Source: Stutzerimonas stutzeri
GTDB taxonomy: Bacteria; Pseudomonadota; Gammaproteobacteria; Pseudomonadales; Pseudomonadaceae
Assembly (NCBI RefSeq): GCF_009789555.1
Contig: NZ_CP046902.1
Coordinates: 546,001 to 610,000 of the forward strand
Reading direction: 5' to 3'
Length of the DNA: 64,000 bases
Shown here: positions 8,561-16,077 of the stretch, in pieces
Position numbering within the stretch: the first letter of the stretch is position 1
Layout of the letters: each line of letters starts with the position of its first letter
Position numbers and translations under genes: made by a program
The notes under the pieces: model-generated
Seen by the model: the letters and a program-made list of their open reading frames with translations, nothing else
What the model was told of the DNA's origin: nothing
The model's database searches: none

Positions 8561-9745
8561 ATGATTATCGAGATCAGAAAGGCAGGCTTCGTCAATAAAG
8601 GCGCTGAGCTGATGTTGCATGCGGCATTGCAGAAACTGAAGACCCGGTATCCCGACGCTACCTACGTCATGGCACCGACACCGAAAAAGGCCGAACAGCC
8701 ATTTCGCAAGCTCGTGCAGTTGGGCTTTTATCCCAAGGCATGGCTGTGGCGCTACGGCATCCAGTGGGGTGGCCTGGCGAACTTCGCGCCCCGCCCGCTA
8801 CGCGAGATGTACGGCGTGGTGCTGGACCGGGAAGTCGATGTGGTCATCGACGCCGCCGGTTTCGCCTACAGCGACCAATGGGGCGAAAGCCCTTGCGCGG
8901 AGTTGGCGCAGTCGACCCGGCGCTGGAAGAAGAACGGTACCCGCGTGATTCTGTTGCCGCAGGCGCTGGGCCCGTTCGAATCGGAAAAGAACCAGGCGGC
9001 AATGAAAACCGTGGTGAAGAACACCGACCTGATCTTTCCTCGCGAACGCATATCCTATGAACACCTGACGAAGCTGGTCGGCGAGCAGCCCAAGATCAGG
9101 CAATCGCCGGATTTCACCAACCTGGTCACCGGGGTGGTGCCGCCAGGCTTCGATGCCGAGCAGAACCGTTTCTGCATCGTTCCCAACTGCCGGATGCTGG
9201 ACAAGACCGATCAGCAGACACGCGAGGCCTATCTGCCGTTTCTGGTGACATGCACGCGCTATCTGCTGAAGAAAAACGCCAAACCCTTCGTACTGGTGCA
9301 CGAAGGCAAGGACGACCAGCGGCTGGCCGAACAGCTGTCCGCCGCGGTGGGCGGCATTCCGATCATCCAGGAGAGTGGCGCGCTGGCGATCAAGGGCATC
9401 CTCGGCGCTTGCAGCGGCACGCTGGGCAGCCGCTTCCATGGTCTGGTCAGCGCCTTGTCGCAAGGCGTACCGGCGTTGGCGACCGGTTGGAGCCACAAGT
9501 ACCAGATGCTGTTCGAAGACTATGGTTTCCCCGATGGACTGGTCGAAGTCACCACGGACGAGGCGCAGATCGAACGCAAGATCGATCTGGTCACCGACGA
9601 CGCCGCGCGGATCAAGGCGTTGATCGAGACTCGCACCGAGCAGCTCAAGCAACAATCCGAGCAGATGTGGCAGGAGGTCTTCGCCGTGATCGACCAATGC
9701 GACCGCAGCCGCCAGGCTCGGCACGAAACGGTGGGCGCGGCCTGA
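8561..9745 (+). CDS. Polysaccharide pyruvyl transferase family protein
   Basis: The 394-residue protein starts MIIEIRKAGFVNKGAELMLHAAL, the usual N-terminus of this family, and has the late motif GTLGSRFHGLVSALSQGVPALATGWSHKYQMLFEDY with conserved Arg, His and Lys. Known members transfer pyruvate from phosphoenolpyruvate to a sugar, forming ketals on surface glycans. It is the third gene of the flippase operon. GAGGTAAGCG lies just before the ATG. The acceptor sugar cannot be told from sequence. Confidence 0.85.
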   Translation: MIIEIRKAGFVNKGAELMLHAALQKLKTRYPDATYVMAPTPKKAEQPFRKLVQLGFYPKAWLWRYGIQWGGLANFAPRPLREMYGVVLDREVDVVIDAAGFAYSDQWGESPCAELAQSTRRWKKNGTRVILLPQALGPFESEKNQAAMKTVVKNTDLIFPRERISYEHLTKLVGEQPKIRQSPDFTNLVTGVVPPGFDAEQNRFCIVPNCRMLDKTDQQTREAYLPFLVTCTRYLLKKNAKPFVLVHEGKDDQRLAEQLSAAVGGIPIIQESGALAIKGILGACSGTLGSRFHGLVSALSQGVPALATGWSHKYQMLFEDYGFPDGLVEVTTDEAQIERKIDLVTDDAARIKALIETRTEQLKQQSEQMWQEVFAVIDQCDRSRQARHETVGAA

Positions 9746-9803
9746 ATCGCTCGCCGCGCCGCTTGCAGCGAGAGCGAGCGGCGTCGCGTTACACGGGCCT
9801 CGC

Positions 9804-10430
9804 CTAACCGGCCGAAGCGCCGTTGCGGCGGTCCTGAAGGAGGCCAAAGAGCAGATAAAGCCCACCCATCAGGTAGGCGCTGCCGCCGAACGCCAGCATG
9901 ATCACGCCGCCCAGATGCTGATCCTCCAGCGCACTCAAGCCTGACGCAGCAGAGCCGCCGTGATCGAACAGCGGTCGACTGGACAGGGTCAGCAGCACGC
10001 CAAGCAATGTCATGTGCATGGACGTCAGCAACAGGCCGGCGATGCCAGCCAATGCGCGACGGCCTTCACCGCCGAGCGCCGCAAGCCATACCAGTAGCCC
10101 GACGAACAGGTAGCTGCCTTGCTCCAGCCATTGCGCGGCCGGGACGGTGCGGGCCGCGTGATGCAATGCCGGTACGTGCCAGGCCCATACGACGAAAAGC
10201 TCGATGACCGAGGCCAGAATCGGTGAGAACAACATGGGGACTCGACCAGAGAAGTCCAGCCGACCTCCAGCAAGACCCATCGCCAGCAACGGCGCCGCAA
10301 CGGCTACGACCATCACGTGCATCAACATGTGCCCGACGAACAGCCGATCGGCCATTGCCGGCAGCGGACCGAGCCAGACGGCCATCAACGTGCTCAGGCC
10401 AAGCATGAGCGACAACCTGCGCCAGATCAT
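9804..10430 (-). CDS. CtaG-like cytochrome c oxidase assembly membrane protein
   Basis: The 208-residue version has five or six membrane helices with the Caa3_CtaG pattern: HMLMHVMVVAVAAPLLAMG, VVWAWHVPALHHAAR and SMHMTLLGVLLTLSSRPLFDH. The repeated His/Met in membrane segments fits a copper-related role in heme-copper oxidase assembly, though this family is less well defined than the Cox11 type of CtaG. The ATG at 10430 overlaps the stop of a short upstream frame (ATGA). A GTG at 10517 would add 29 residues. No SD is clear for either start. Confidence 0.75.
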   Translation of the reverse strand: MIWRRLSLMLGLSTLMAVWLGPLPAMADRLFVGHMLMHVMVVAVAAPLLAMGLAGGRLDFSGRVPMLFSPILASVIELFVVWAWHVPALHHAARTVPAAQWLEQGSYLFVGLLVWLAALGGEGRRALAGIAGLLLTSMHMTLLGVLLTLSSRPLFDHGGSAASGLSALEDQHLGGVIMLAFGGSAYLMGGLYLLFGLLQDRRNGASAG

Positions 10431-10558
10431 GCGCAACGCTGGATGAAGGCACCGCGCAACGCGACCGCAGCCACGGCAACCGGCAAGGCCGGAGGCCGCT
10501 TGACGCGGTGTCGGCACCGCCGCGCGCTCGGGTGGTCATGACGCGGATGAAGGGGCAT
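10427..10558 (-). CDS. Possible small protein upstream of ctaG-like gene
   Basis: A 43-residue frame begins MPLHPRHDHPSARR, has a short hydrophobic stretch (ALPVAVAAVAL) and ends by overlapping the ctaG-like ATG in an ATGA arrangement. The overlap and His-rich, basic N-terminus are the only arguments for it. The hydrophobic stretch is too short for a confident membrane helix and the ribosome site is weak. It may equally be chance. Confidence 0.2.
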   Translation of the reverse strand: MPLHPRHDHPSARRCRHRVKRPPALPVAVAAVALRGAFIQRCA

Positions 10559-10648
10559 GGTCCGGCTCGTCGAAGGTCTCGTTCGTGTGACCTTCGCACA
10601 AGTCGAAAAGTCAGCCGATGACCCTGCCCGCTTCATCCGCTCGCAGCC

Positions 10649-11071
10649 TCAAGGGCGTGCGGAGCTTTCGATCCGCTCGACCGCGTCGGGTGCTTCGCGA
10701 TGCGTCGTGATGCCGATGCGCCGCAAGTACCAGAGATAGGCCAGATGGGAGCAGCCCCAGCCAAGCAGCACCCCGAGCGTATTGGCCAGCATGTCGCCCA
10801 GCGATGCCCAGCGGTTGGGTAGAAAGCTCTGGGCCATCTCGATCAGCAGCGCGGCGCAGAGACTGGTGACGATGACCCAGACCACGCGCCACTGCGAGAA
10901 CGCCAGCCGCAGCGTAAAGGTGAGCGCGGCGAAGCCCAGCATATGATGCAGCTTGTCCTGCTGGTCGAAAACCTGAGGCACCGGCTCGGGCCGCAGTCCG
11001 CTGTAAAGGATGACCGCCAGGACCACCAGGAACGGCACGACACGCAAATGATTCATAGACAAAACGGACAC
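10649..11071 (-). CDS. VanZ-like family membrane protein
   Basis: The 140-residue protein has four hydrophobic segments and the VanZ pattern: DQQDKLHHMLGFAALTF, then IEMAQSFLPNRWASLGDMLANTLGVLLGWG with the conserved Glu-Gln, Arg, Asp and Asn. Membership is clear, but the function of chromosomal VanZ-like proteins is not established. Translation could begin at GTG 11071 or at ATG 11056 (MNHLRVV), which would remove five residues; neither has a strong ribosome site. It is divergent from the MCE operon. Confidence 0.82.
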   Translation of the reverse strand: MSVLSMNHLRVVPFLVVLAVILYSGLRPEPVPQVFDQQDKLHHMLGFAALTFTLRLAFSQWRVVWVIVTSLCAALLIEMAQSFLPNRWASLGDMLANTLGVLLGWGCSHLAYLWYLRRIGITTHREAPDAVERIESSARP

Positions 11072-11401
11072 TCTCGCAGTGATCGAAATGGGCGTATGGC
11101 TGGCAGGGCCCGAACGGGCTGAACTAAGGGAGCGTCGAACCGGTGGCGAAAAATAGCAGACGCACGAGCCATGGCGTACCGACCAGGGCTACCGGTTGCA
11201 CGCTATGGAGGGCGATTGGCGCCGATAGTTCGACCGTGGCTGTAACAAATTGCACAGGCGGTTGACCGGGCCGCACGTTTCGCCTGGCATCTGCGACACA
11301 TTAAACGGAGCCGCGATCGCAGGGTCCGAACTGATAGGATCAGGAAAAAGCTGCGACCTCCAGGCATCGCCTCGACGGTGCACGCAACACGGGGAACCAC
11401 T
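11072..11401. other. Divergent intergenic region (VanZ-like / MCE operon)
   Basis: About 330 bases without a convincing gene separate the two divergent units. TTGACC near 11261 and CATTAA near 11299 are possible promoter fragments for the plus-strand operon, but the spacing and match are poor. No strong hairpin or operator was seen. Confidence 0.4.
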
Positions 11402-12553
11402 TTGACGCATGCCATTTCGCCGCCCGGCAGTCTACGGCGGCACCTGAACAGTGACACCCAGGCCGCCACCTTGACAATCGGCGGCGATTGGTCATTGAAG
11501 CACTACGCGGCCTTGCGGCGTGAGGTCGAGCGGGTCCGTCGCCAGGTTACCGAAGCCGATCAGGTCGACCTCAACGCTGTCGGTGAACTCGATACCGCCG
11601 GCGCCGGACTGCTGGTCGAACTGCTCGGGCCGGCACGCGTCGCGCGCCTGCAGGATTGGGCGCCGCAGTTACCCGCGGAACGGCAAGCACTGCTGCGCAC
11701 CGTCGCCGCCGCGCTGGACAAGCCGCAGGCCAGGCAGACACCCGAGACCAACGGGCTGGCCGACGTGCTGGCTCACGTTGGCCGCACCGTTGCCAGCGTC
11801 TGGAACCAACAACGCACCCTGCTCGGCTTTATCGGCCTGACCCTGCAGACACTGTGCGCGGTGGTGCTCAACCCGAGGCGCTGGCGCGTGACGGCGCTGG
11901 TTGCGCATATCGAACAGACCGGCCTGGACGCCATCCCGATCGTCGCGCTGCTGACCTTCCTGGTCGGCGCTGTCGTCGCCTTCCTCGGCGCCACGGTGCT
12001 GGCCGATTTCGGCGCGACCATCTATACGGTCAATCTGGTAGCCTTTTCCTTCCTGCGCGAATTCGGCGTGCTGCTGGCTGCGATCCTGCTGGCCGGACGC
12101 ACCGCCAGCGCCTTCGCCGCGCAGATCGGTGCCATGAAAGCCAACGAGGAGATCGACGCCATCCGCGCCCTGGGCCTCAGCCCGATCGAGCTGCTGGTAT
12201 TGCCGCGGGTACTGGCGATGCTGATTACACTGCCGATCCTCACGTTCATCGGCATCCTCAGCGGCATCATCGGTGGGTTGACGGTCTGCGCGCTGGCGCT
12301 GGATATATCGCCGGCGATGTTCTTCACCATTCTGCAGCGCGACATACCGCTCAACCATTTCCTGGTGGGGATCGGCAAGGCACCGGTGTTCGCCTTCCTG
12401 ATCGCGGTGATCGGCTGCCTGGAAGGCTTCAAGGCCAGCGGCAGCGCACAGTCGGTGGGCGAGCACACGACCTCGAGCGTTGTGCAGTCCATCTTCATGG
12501 TGATTTTGCTCGACGCTGTCGCCGCCTTGTTTTTCATGGAGATGGGCTGGTGA
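11402..12553 (+). CDS. MlaE-family lipid ABC permease with N-terminal STAS domain
   Basis: The protein (383 residues from TTG 11402, or 391 from GTG 11378) joins a STAS-like domain (about 20-90: ATLTIGGDWSLKHY, VDLNAVGELDTAGAGLLVELL) to an MlaE permease. The permease shows FGATIYTVNLVAFSFLREFGVLLAAILLAGRTASAF and AQIGAMKANEEIDAIRALG, the highly conserved MlaE coupling region. GGGGA at 11391-11395 with a six-base spacer favours the TTG start. E. coli keeps the STAS protein (MlaB) separate; fused forms are common in other bacteria. It heads a four-gene operon. Confidence 0.9.
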   Translation: MTHAISPPGSLRRHLNSDTQAATLTIGGDWSLKHYAALRREVERVRRQVTEADQVDLNAVGELDTAGAGLLVELLGPARVARLQDWAPQLPAERQALLRTVAAALDKPQARQTPETNGLADVLAHVGRTVASVWNQQRTLLGFIGLTLQTLCAVVLNPRRWRVTALVAHIEQTGLDAIPIVALLTFLVGAVVAFLGATVLADFGATIYTVNLVAFSFLREFGVLLAAILLAGRTASAFAAQIGAMKANEEIDAIRALGLSPIELLVLPRVLAMLITLPILTFIGILSGIIGGLTVCALALDISPAMFFTILQRDIPLNHFLVGIGKAPVFAFLIAVIGCLEGFKASGSAQSVGEHTTSSVVQSIFMVILLDAVAALFFMEMGW

Positions 12554-13338
12554 TGACGAACGAACCCGTGATCCAGGTCCGCGGCCTGGTGAACCGCTTC
12601 GGCAGCCAGGCGGTGCACGTCAACCTCGACCTGGACATCCGCCGCGGCGAGATCCTCGGCGTTGTCGGTGGCTCCGGGACCGGCAAGTCGGTGTTGCTGC
12701 GCAGCATCGTCGGCCTGCGCCGGCCGAACGCCGGCAGCGTCAGGGTGTTCGGCGAGAACCTGCTGAAGCTGCCGCCCCGACGACGCTCGGAAATCGAGCG
12801 ACGCTTCGGGGTGCTGTTTCAGCGAGGGGCATTGTTCACCTCGCTCAACCTGCAGGAAAACGTCGCCCTGCCGCTGATCGAGCACATCGGCCTCAAGCGC
12901 GCCGATGCCGAGCACCTGGCGCGACAGAAACTGGCGCTGGCCGGCCTGCCGCCGGACGCGGCCTGCAAGTACCCGGACGAGCTATCCGGGGGTATGGTCA
13001 AGCGCGCCGCCCTGGCGCGCGCACTGGCGCTGGACCCCGAAGTGCTGTTTCTCGACGAACCGACCGCTGGGCTCGACCCCATCGGCGCAGCGGCTTTCGA
13101 CCAGTTGATCCTGACCCTGCGCGATGCGCTGGGTTTCAGCGTGTTCCTGGTCACGCACGACCTGGATACGCTCTACACCATCTGCGACCGCGTTGCGGTG
13201 CTGGCGCAAAAGCGTGTGCTGGCGGTCGATACCCTGGAAGCGGTGGCCGCCACCGACGACGACTGGATTCGCGCTTACTTCCACGGCCCCCGCGGTCGAG
13301 CCGCGCACCAGGCCGCGCTCAAGCTGGAGACACCCTGA
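12553..13338 (+). CDS. MlaF-like ABC ATPase
   Basis: The 261-residue ATPase has Walker A GGSGTGKS, signature LSGGMVKRAALARAL and Walker B VLFLDEPTAGLDP followed by the H-loop THDLD. The GMVKRAALARA form of the signature is typical of MlaF/MCE ATPases. It would energise the STAS-MlaE permease. Its ATG shares one base with the permease stop (TGATG), so translation is likely coupled. Confidence 0.93.
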   Translation: MTNEPVIQVRGLVNRFGSQAVHVNLDLDIRRGEILGVVGGSGTGKSVLLRSIVGLRRPNAGSVRVFGENLLKLPPRRRSEIERRFGVLFQRGALFTSLNLQENVALPLIEHIGLKRADAEHLARQKLALAGLPPDAACKYPDELSGGMVKRAALARALALDPEVLFLDEPTAGLDPIGAAAFDQLILTLRDALGFSVFLVTHDLDTLYTICDRVAVLAQKRVLAVDTLEAVAATDDDWIRAYFHGPRGRAAHQAALKLETP

Positions 13339-14277
13339 ATGGAAACCCGTGCTCATCATGTCCTGATCGGATTGTTCACCGTGATTGCGGTCGGTGGCGC
13401 ATTGCTGTTCGCGCTGTGGCTGGGCAAATCCAGCATCGATCGCGAATACAGCTATTACGACATTGGCTTCAGCCAGGCGGTCAGCGGACTGTCCAGCGGC
13501 AGTTCGGTGGAGTACAGCGGCATCAAGGTTGGCGATGTCACCCGGTTATGGCTGGAGCCCGATGACCCGCGCAAGGTCCGCGCACGCATACGCGTCTATG
13601 GCGATACGCCGATCAAGACGGACACCCAGGCACGCCTGGCACTGGCCAACATCACCGGCAGCATGATCATCCAGCTGCACGGCGGCACACCGCAGAGTCC
13701 GCGTCTGGAGGGGGACGCGGACAACCCACCGCTGATCGTCGCCGACCCTTCCTCGCTCAGTGCGTTGCTGGAAAACGGCGAAGACCTGATGAGCAATATC
13801 AACAACCTGCTGGTCAGCGCCAATGAGATCTTCTCGCAAGAGAACACCGCACGTCTGAGCCGTACCCTGGAACATCTGGAGCAGGCCACCAGCGTGCTGT
13901 CGGACCAGCGCGGCGACCTGGCCCAGACGCTGCAGCAGTTCAATCAACTGAGCCAGCAGGCCAATACCGTCATGGCCGACCTGTCGAGCCTGGCGCGCAA
14001 CGCCAATGGCCTGCTCGATGAGCAGGGGCGCAGCGTGCTGGACAGTGCCGCGCATTCGATGACCGCGCTGGACCGCACCACCGCCCGGCTGGATAGCCTG
14101 CTCGCCGAGAATCAGGGCGCGCTGCACAACGGTATGCAGGGCTTCAACGAACTGGGCCCCGCGATCAACGAGTTGCGCTCGACCCTTGGCGCCTTGCGCC
14201 GTGTGACACAGCGCCTGGAAGACAATCCGAGCGGGTTTCTGCTCGGGCGAGAGAAACTGCAGGAGTTCACCCCATGA
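13339..14277 (+). CDS. MlaD-like MCE-domain protein
   Basis: The 312-residue protein has a signal-anchor helix at about 7-29 (VLIGLFTVIAVGGALLFALWL), one MCE domain at about 40-120 (VSGLSSGSSVEYSGIKVGDV, then ALANITGSMIIQL), and a long C-terminal region (145-300) rich in heptad-like leucines. MCE proteins form hexameric rings or tubes that carry phospholipids between membranes. The C-terminal helix suggests a needle or bundle rather than the short E. coli MlaD tail. It starts immediately after the ATPase stop. Confidence 0.92.
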   Translation: METRAHHVLIGLFTVIAVGGALLFALWLGKSSIDREYSYYDIGFSQAVSGLSSGSSVEYSGIKVGDVTRLWLEPDDPRKVRARIRVYGDTPIKTDTQARLALANITGSMIIQLHGGTPQSPRLEGDADNPPLIVADPSSLSALLENGEDLMSNINNLLVSANEIFSQENTARLSRTLEHLEQATSVLSDQRGDLAQTLQQFNQLSQQANTVMADLSSLARNANGLLDEQGRSVLDSAAHSMTALDRTTARLDSLLAENQGALHNGMQGFNELGPAINELRSTLGALRRVTQRLEDNPSGFLLGREKLQEFTP

Positions 14278-14894
14278 GCCATCGCCTTTCCCTGCCCCGC
14301 CTCGCCCTGGTCGGATTGCTCGCAACGCTCTCGGCGTGTTCGATACTGCCTGACTCGGAACCGTTGCGAATCTTTCTTCTGCCCACCACGACACCGCCGC
14401 CGCAGAGCGACGAGCCGACGCTGCACCATGCATTGCGCATCAACACCCCACAGGCCAGCCGCATCCTGTCCGGCCCGCGCATCGCAGTGGTCCCGCAGGG
14501 CAACCAGATCAGCGCCTATCAAGGTGCCCGCTGGAGCGATGCGGCTCCGGTCCTGCTGCGTGACCGTCTGATCGAAGCTTTTCAGCGCGACGGCCGGATG
14601 CCCTCGGTGAGCAACGAAGACGTCAATCTCTACGCCGATATTGGCCTGCACAGCGACCTGCGGGCCTTTCAGAGCGAATACGTCGATGGCAAGCCAGAGG
14701 TACTGATTCGGCTCGACGCTCGACTGGTCAACAGCGAAACCCAGCGCACCCTGGCCAATCGACGGTTCGAGGTTCGCCAGCCGAGCGTCGATCCCCGTGT
14801 CGAAAGCGTCGTTGAGGCGTTCGGACAAGCCAGCGACACCCTGAGCCGCGAGGTACTCGAATGGACCCTTTCGCACGCCCGTCGGTCGCCCTGA
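14274..14894 (+). CDS. ABC-type transport auxiliary lipoprotein (PqiC-like)
   Basis: The 206-residue protein has a lipoprotein signal ending LSAC (19-22) and the family core GPRIAVVPQGNQISAYQGARWSD, in which a conserved Tyr-x-x-x-x-Trp segment precedes LLRDRLIEAF. The family includes PqiC, the outer-membrane lipoprotein partner of the PqiB MCE protein. Here it overlaps the MCE gene by four bases, so it likely provides the outer-membrane end of the lipid path. Confidence 0.88.
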   Translation: MSHRLSLPRLALVGLLATLSACSILPDSEPLRIFLLPTTTPPPQSDEPTLHHALRINTPQASRILSGPRIAVVPQGNQISAYQGARWSDAAPVLLRDRLIEAFQRDGRMPSVSNEDVNLYADIGLHSDLRAFQSEYVDGKPEVLIRLDARLVNSETQRTLANRRFEVRQPSVDPRVESVVEAFGQASDTLSREVLEWTLSHARRSP

Positions 14895-15000
14895 ACCGCC
14901 GCAGTGACGGGGTATCAGCGGCAATATTGATCCAGATGAACGCGCAACGGTTGGGAACCACCTAGGATTGACGGACCATTCGTTCAGTCGGAGCGCTTCA

Positions 15001-16077
15001 ATGAACCAGGCACGCCTTCGGACACTGCTCAAACCCTTGGCGATACTCGGCGTGCTTGCGATCGTCGGCGCGCTGCTCTGGGCCGAGTTGCGCCCACGCG
15101 GCCTGGCCGAAGGTTTCGTCAGCGGCAACGGACGCATCGAGGCGACCGAAATCGACATCGCCACCAAGACGGCGGGTCGGGTTATACAGATCGAGGTCGA
15201 GGAAGGCGACTTCGTCCAGCCCGGCCAGGTTCTCGCGCGGATGGACATCGAGGTGCTCAACGCCCAGCTGAATCAAGCGAGCGCCCAGGTCCGCCAGGGC
15301 GAAAATGCCGTACTCACCGCCCAGGCCACCGTGGCCATGCGCGAAAGCGAGCGAGCCACCGCCGAGGCCGTGGTGACCCAACGCCGCGCCGAACTGACCG
15401 CTGCGCAGAAGCGCCATCAACGTACCGAAACGCTGGTGGCACGCAACGCCATGGCGCGCCAGCAACTCGATGATGACCTGGCCGCGATGCAGAGCGCCCA
15501 GGCCGCACTGGCAGCGGCGCGTGCACAGGTACTGTCCGCCGATGCCGGCATCGCCGCGGCGAAATCCCAGGTGATCGAGGCGCAATCGGCGGTCGAAGCG
15601 GCCCGCGCGAGCGTCGAGCGCCTGCAGGCCGATATCCGCGACAGCGAATTGAAGAGCGATCGCGTGGCACGCGTGCAGTATCGGGTGGCGCAGCCCGGTG
15701 AAGTTCTGGCGGCGGGCGGCAAGCTGCTCAACCTGGTGGACCTGGCGGACGTCTACATGACGTTCTTCCTGCCCGAACGTCAGGCCGGTCGAGTCGCCAT
15801 CGGCGCCGAGGTACGCATCGTGATCGACGCGGCGCCGCAGTACGTGATTCCAGCCAGCGTCAGCTATGTGGCGAGCGTCGCCCAGTTCACACCGAAAACC
15901 GTGGAGACCGAAAGCGAGCGCGAGAAGCTGATGTTCCGGGTCAAGGCCCGTATCGATCCCGAACTGCTCAAACGCCACATGGAACAGGTCAAGACCGGCC
16001 TGCCGGGAATGGCTTATCTCAAGCTCGACAGCGATGCCGAATGGCCCGCCAACCTTCAGATCAATGTCACACCATGA
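15001..16077 (+). CDS. HlyD-family periplasmic adaptor (YhiI-like)
   Basis: The 358-residue protein has one N-terminal membrane helix (11-29), a lipoyl/barrel-sandwich motif (GNGRIEATEIDIATKTAGRV, VEEGDFVQPGQVLARMD), a long alpha-helical hairpin rich in Ala/Gln (about 85-215), and a second half-lipoyl and beta-barrel section. The ATG at 15001 is chosen because GGAG lies at 14990-14993; an in-frame TTG at 14968 would add 11 residues. It is followed, with ATGA overlap, by an RbbA-like ATPase-permease, the order of E. coli yhiI-rbbA-yhhJ. Confidence 0.9.
   Translation: MNQARLRTLLKPLAILGVLAIVGALLWAELRPRGLAEGFVSGNGRIEATEIDIATKTAGRVIQIEVEEGDFVQPGQVLARMDIEVLNAQLNQASAQVRQGENAVLTAQATVAMRESERATAEAVVTQRRAELTAAQKRHQRTETLVARNAMARQQLDDDLAAMQSAQAALAAARAQVLSADAGIAAAKSQVIEAQSAVEAARASVERLQADIRDSELKSDRVARVQYRVAQPGEVLAAGGKLLNLVDLADVYMTFFLPERQAGRVAIGAEVRIVIDAAPQYVIPASVSYVASVAQFTPKTVETESEREKLMFRVKARIDPELLKRHMEQVKTGLPGMAYLKLDSDAEWPANLQINVTP

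Noticed and set aside
9748..9780. CGCTCGC/GCGAGCG inverted repeat after the pyruvyl-transferase gene
   Set aside because: Long loop and no T tract, so not called as a terminator.
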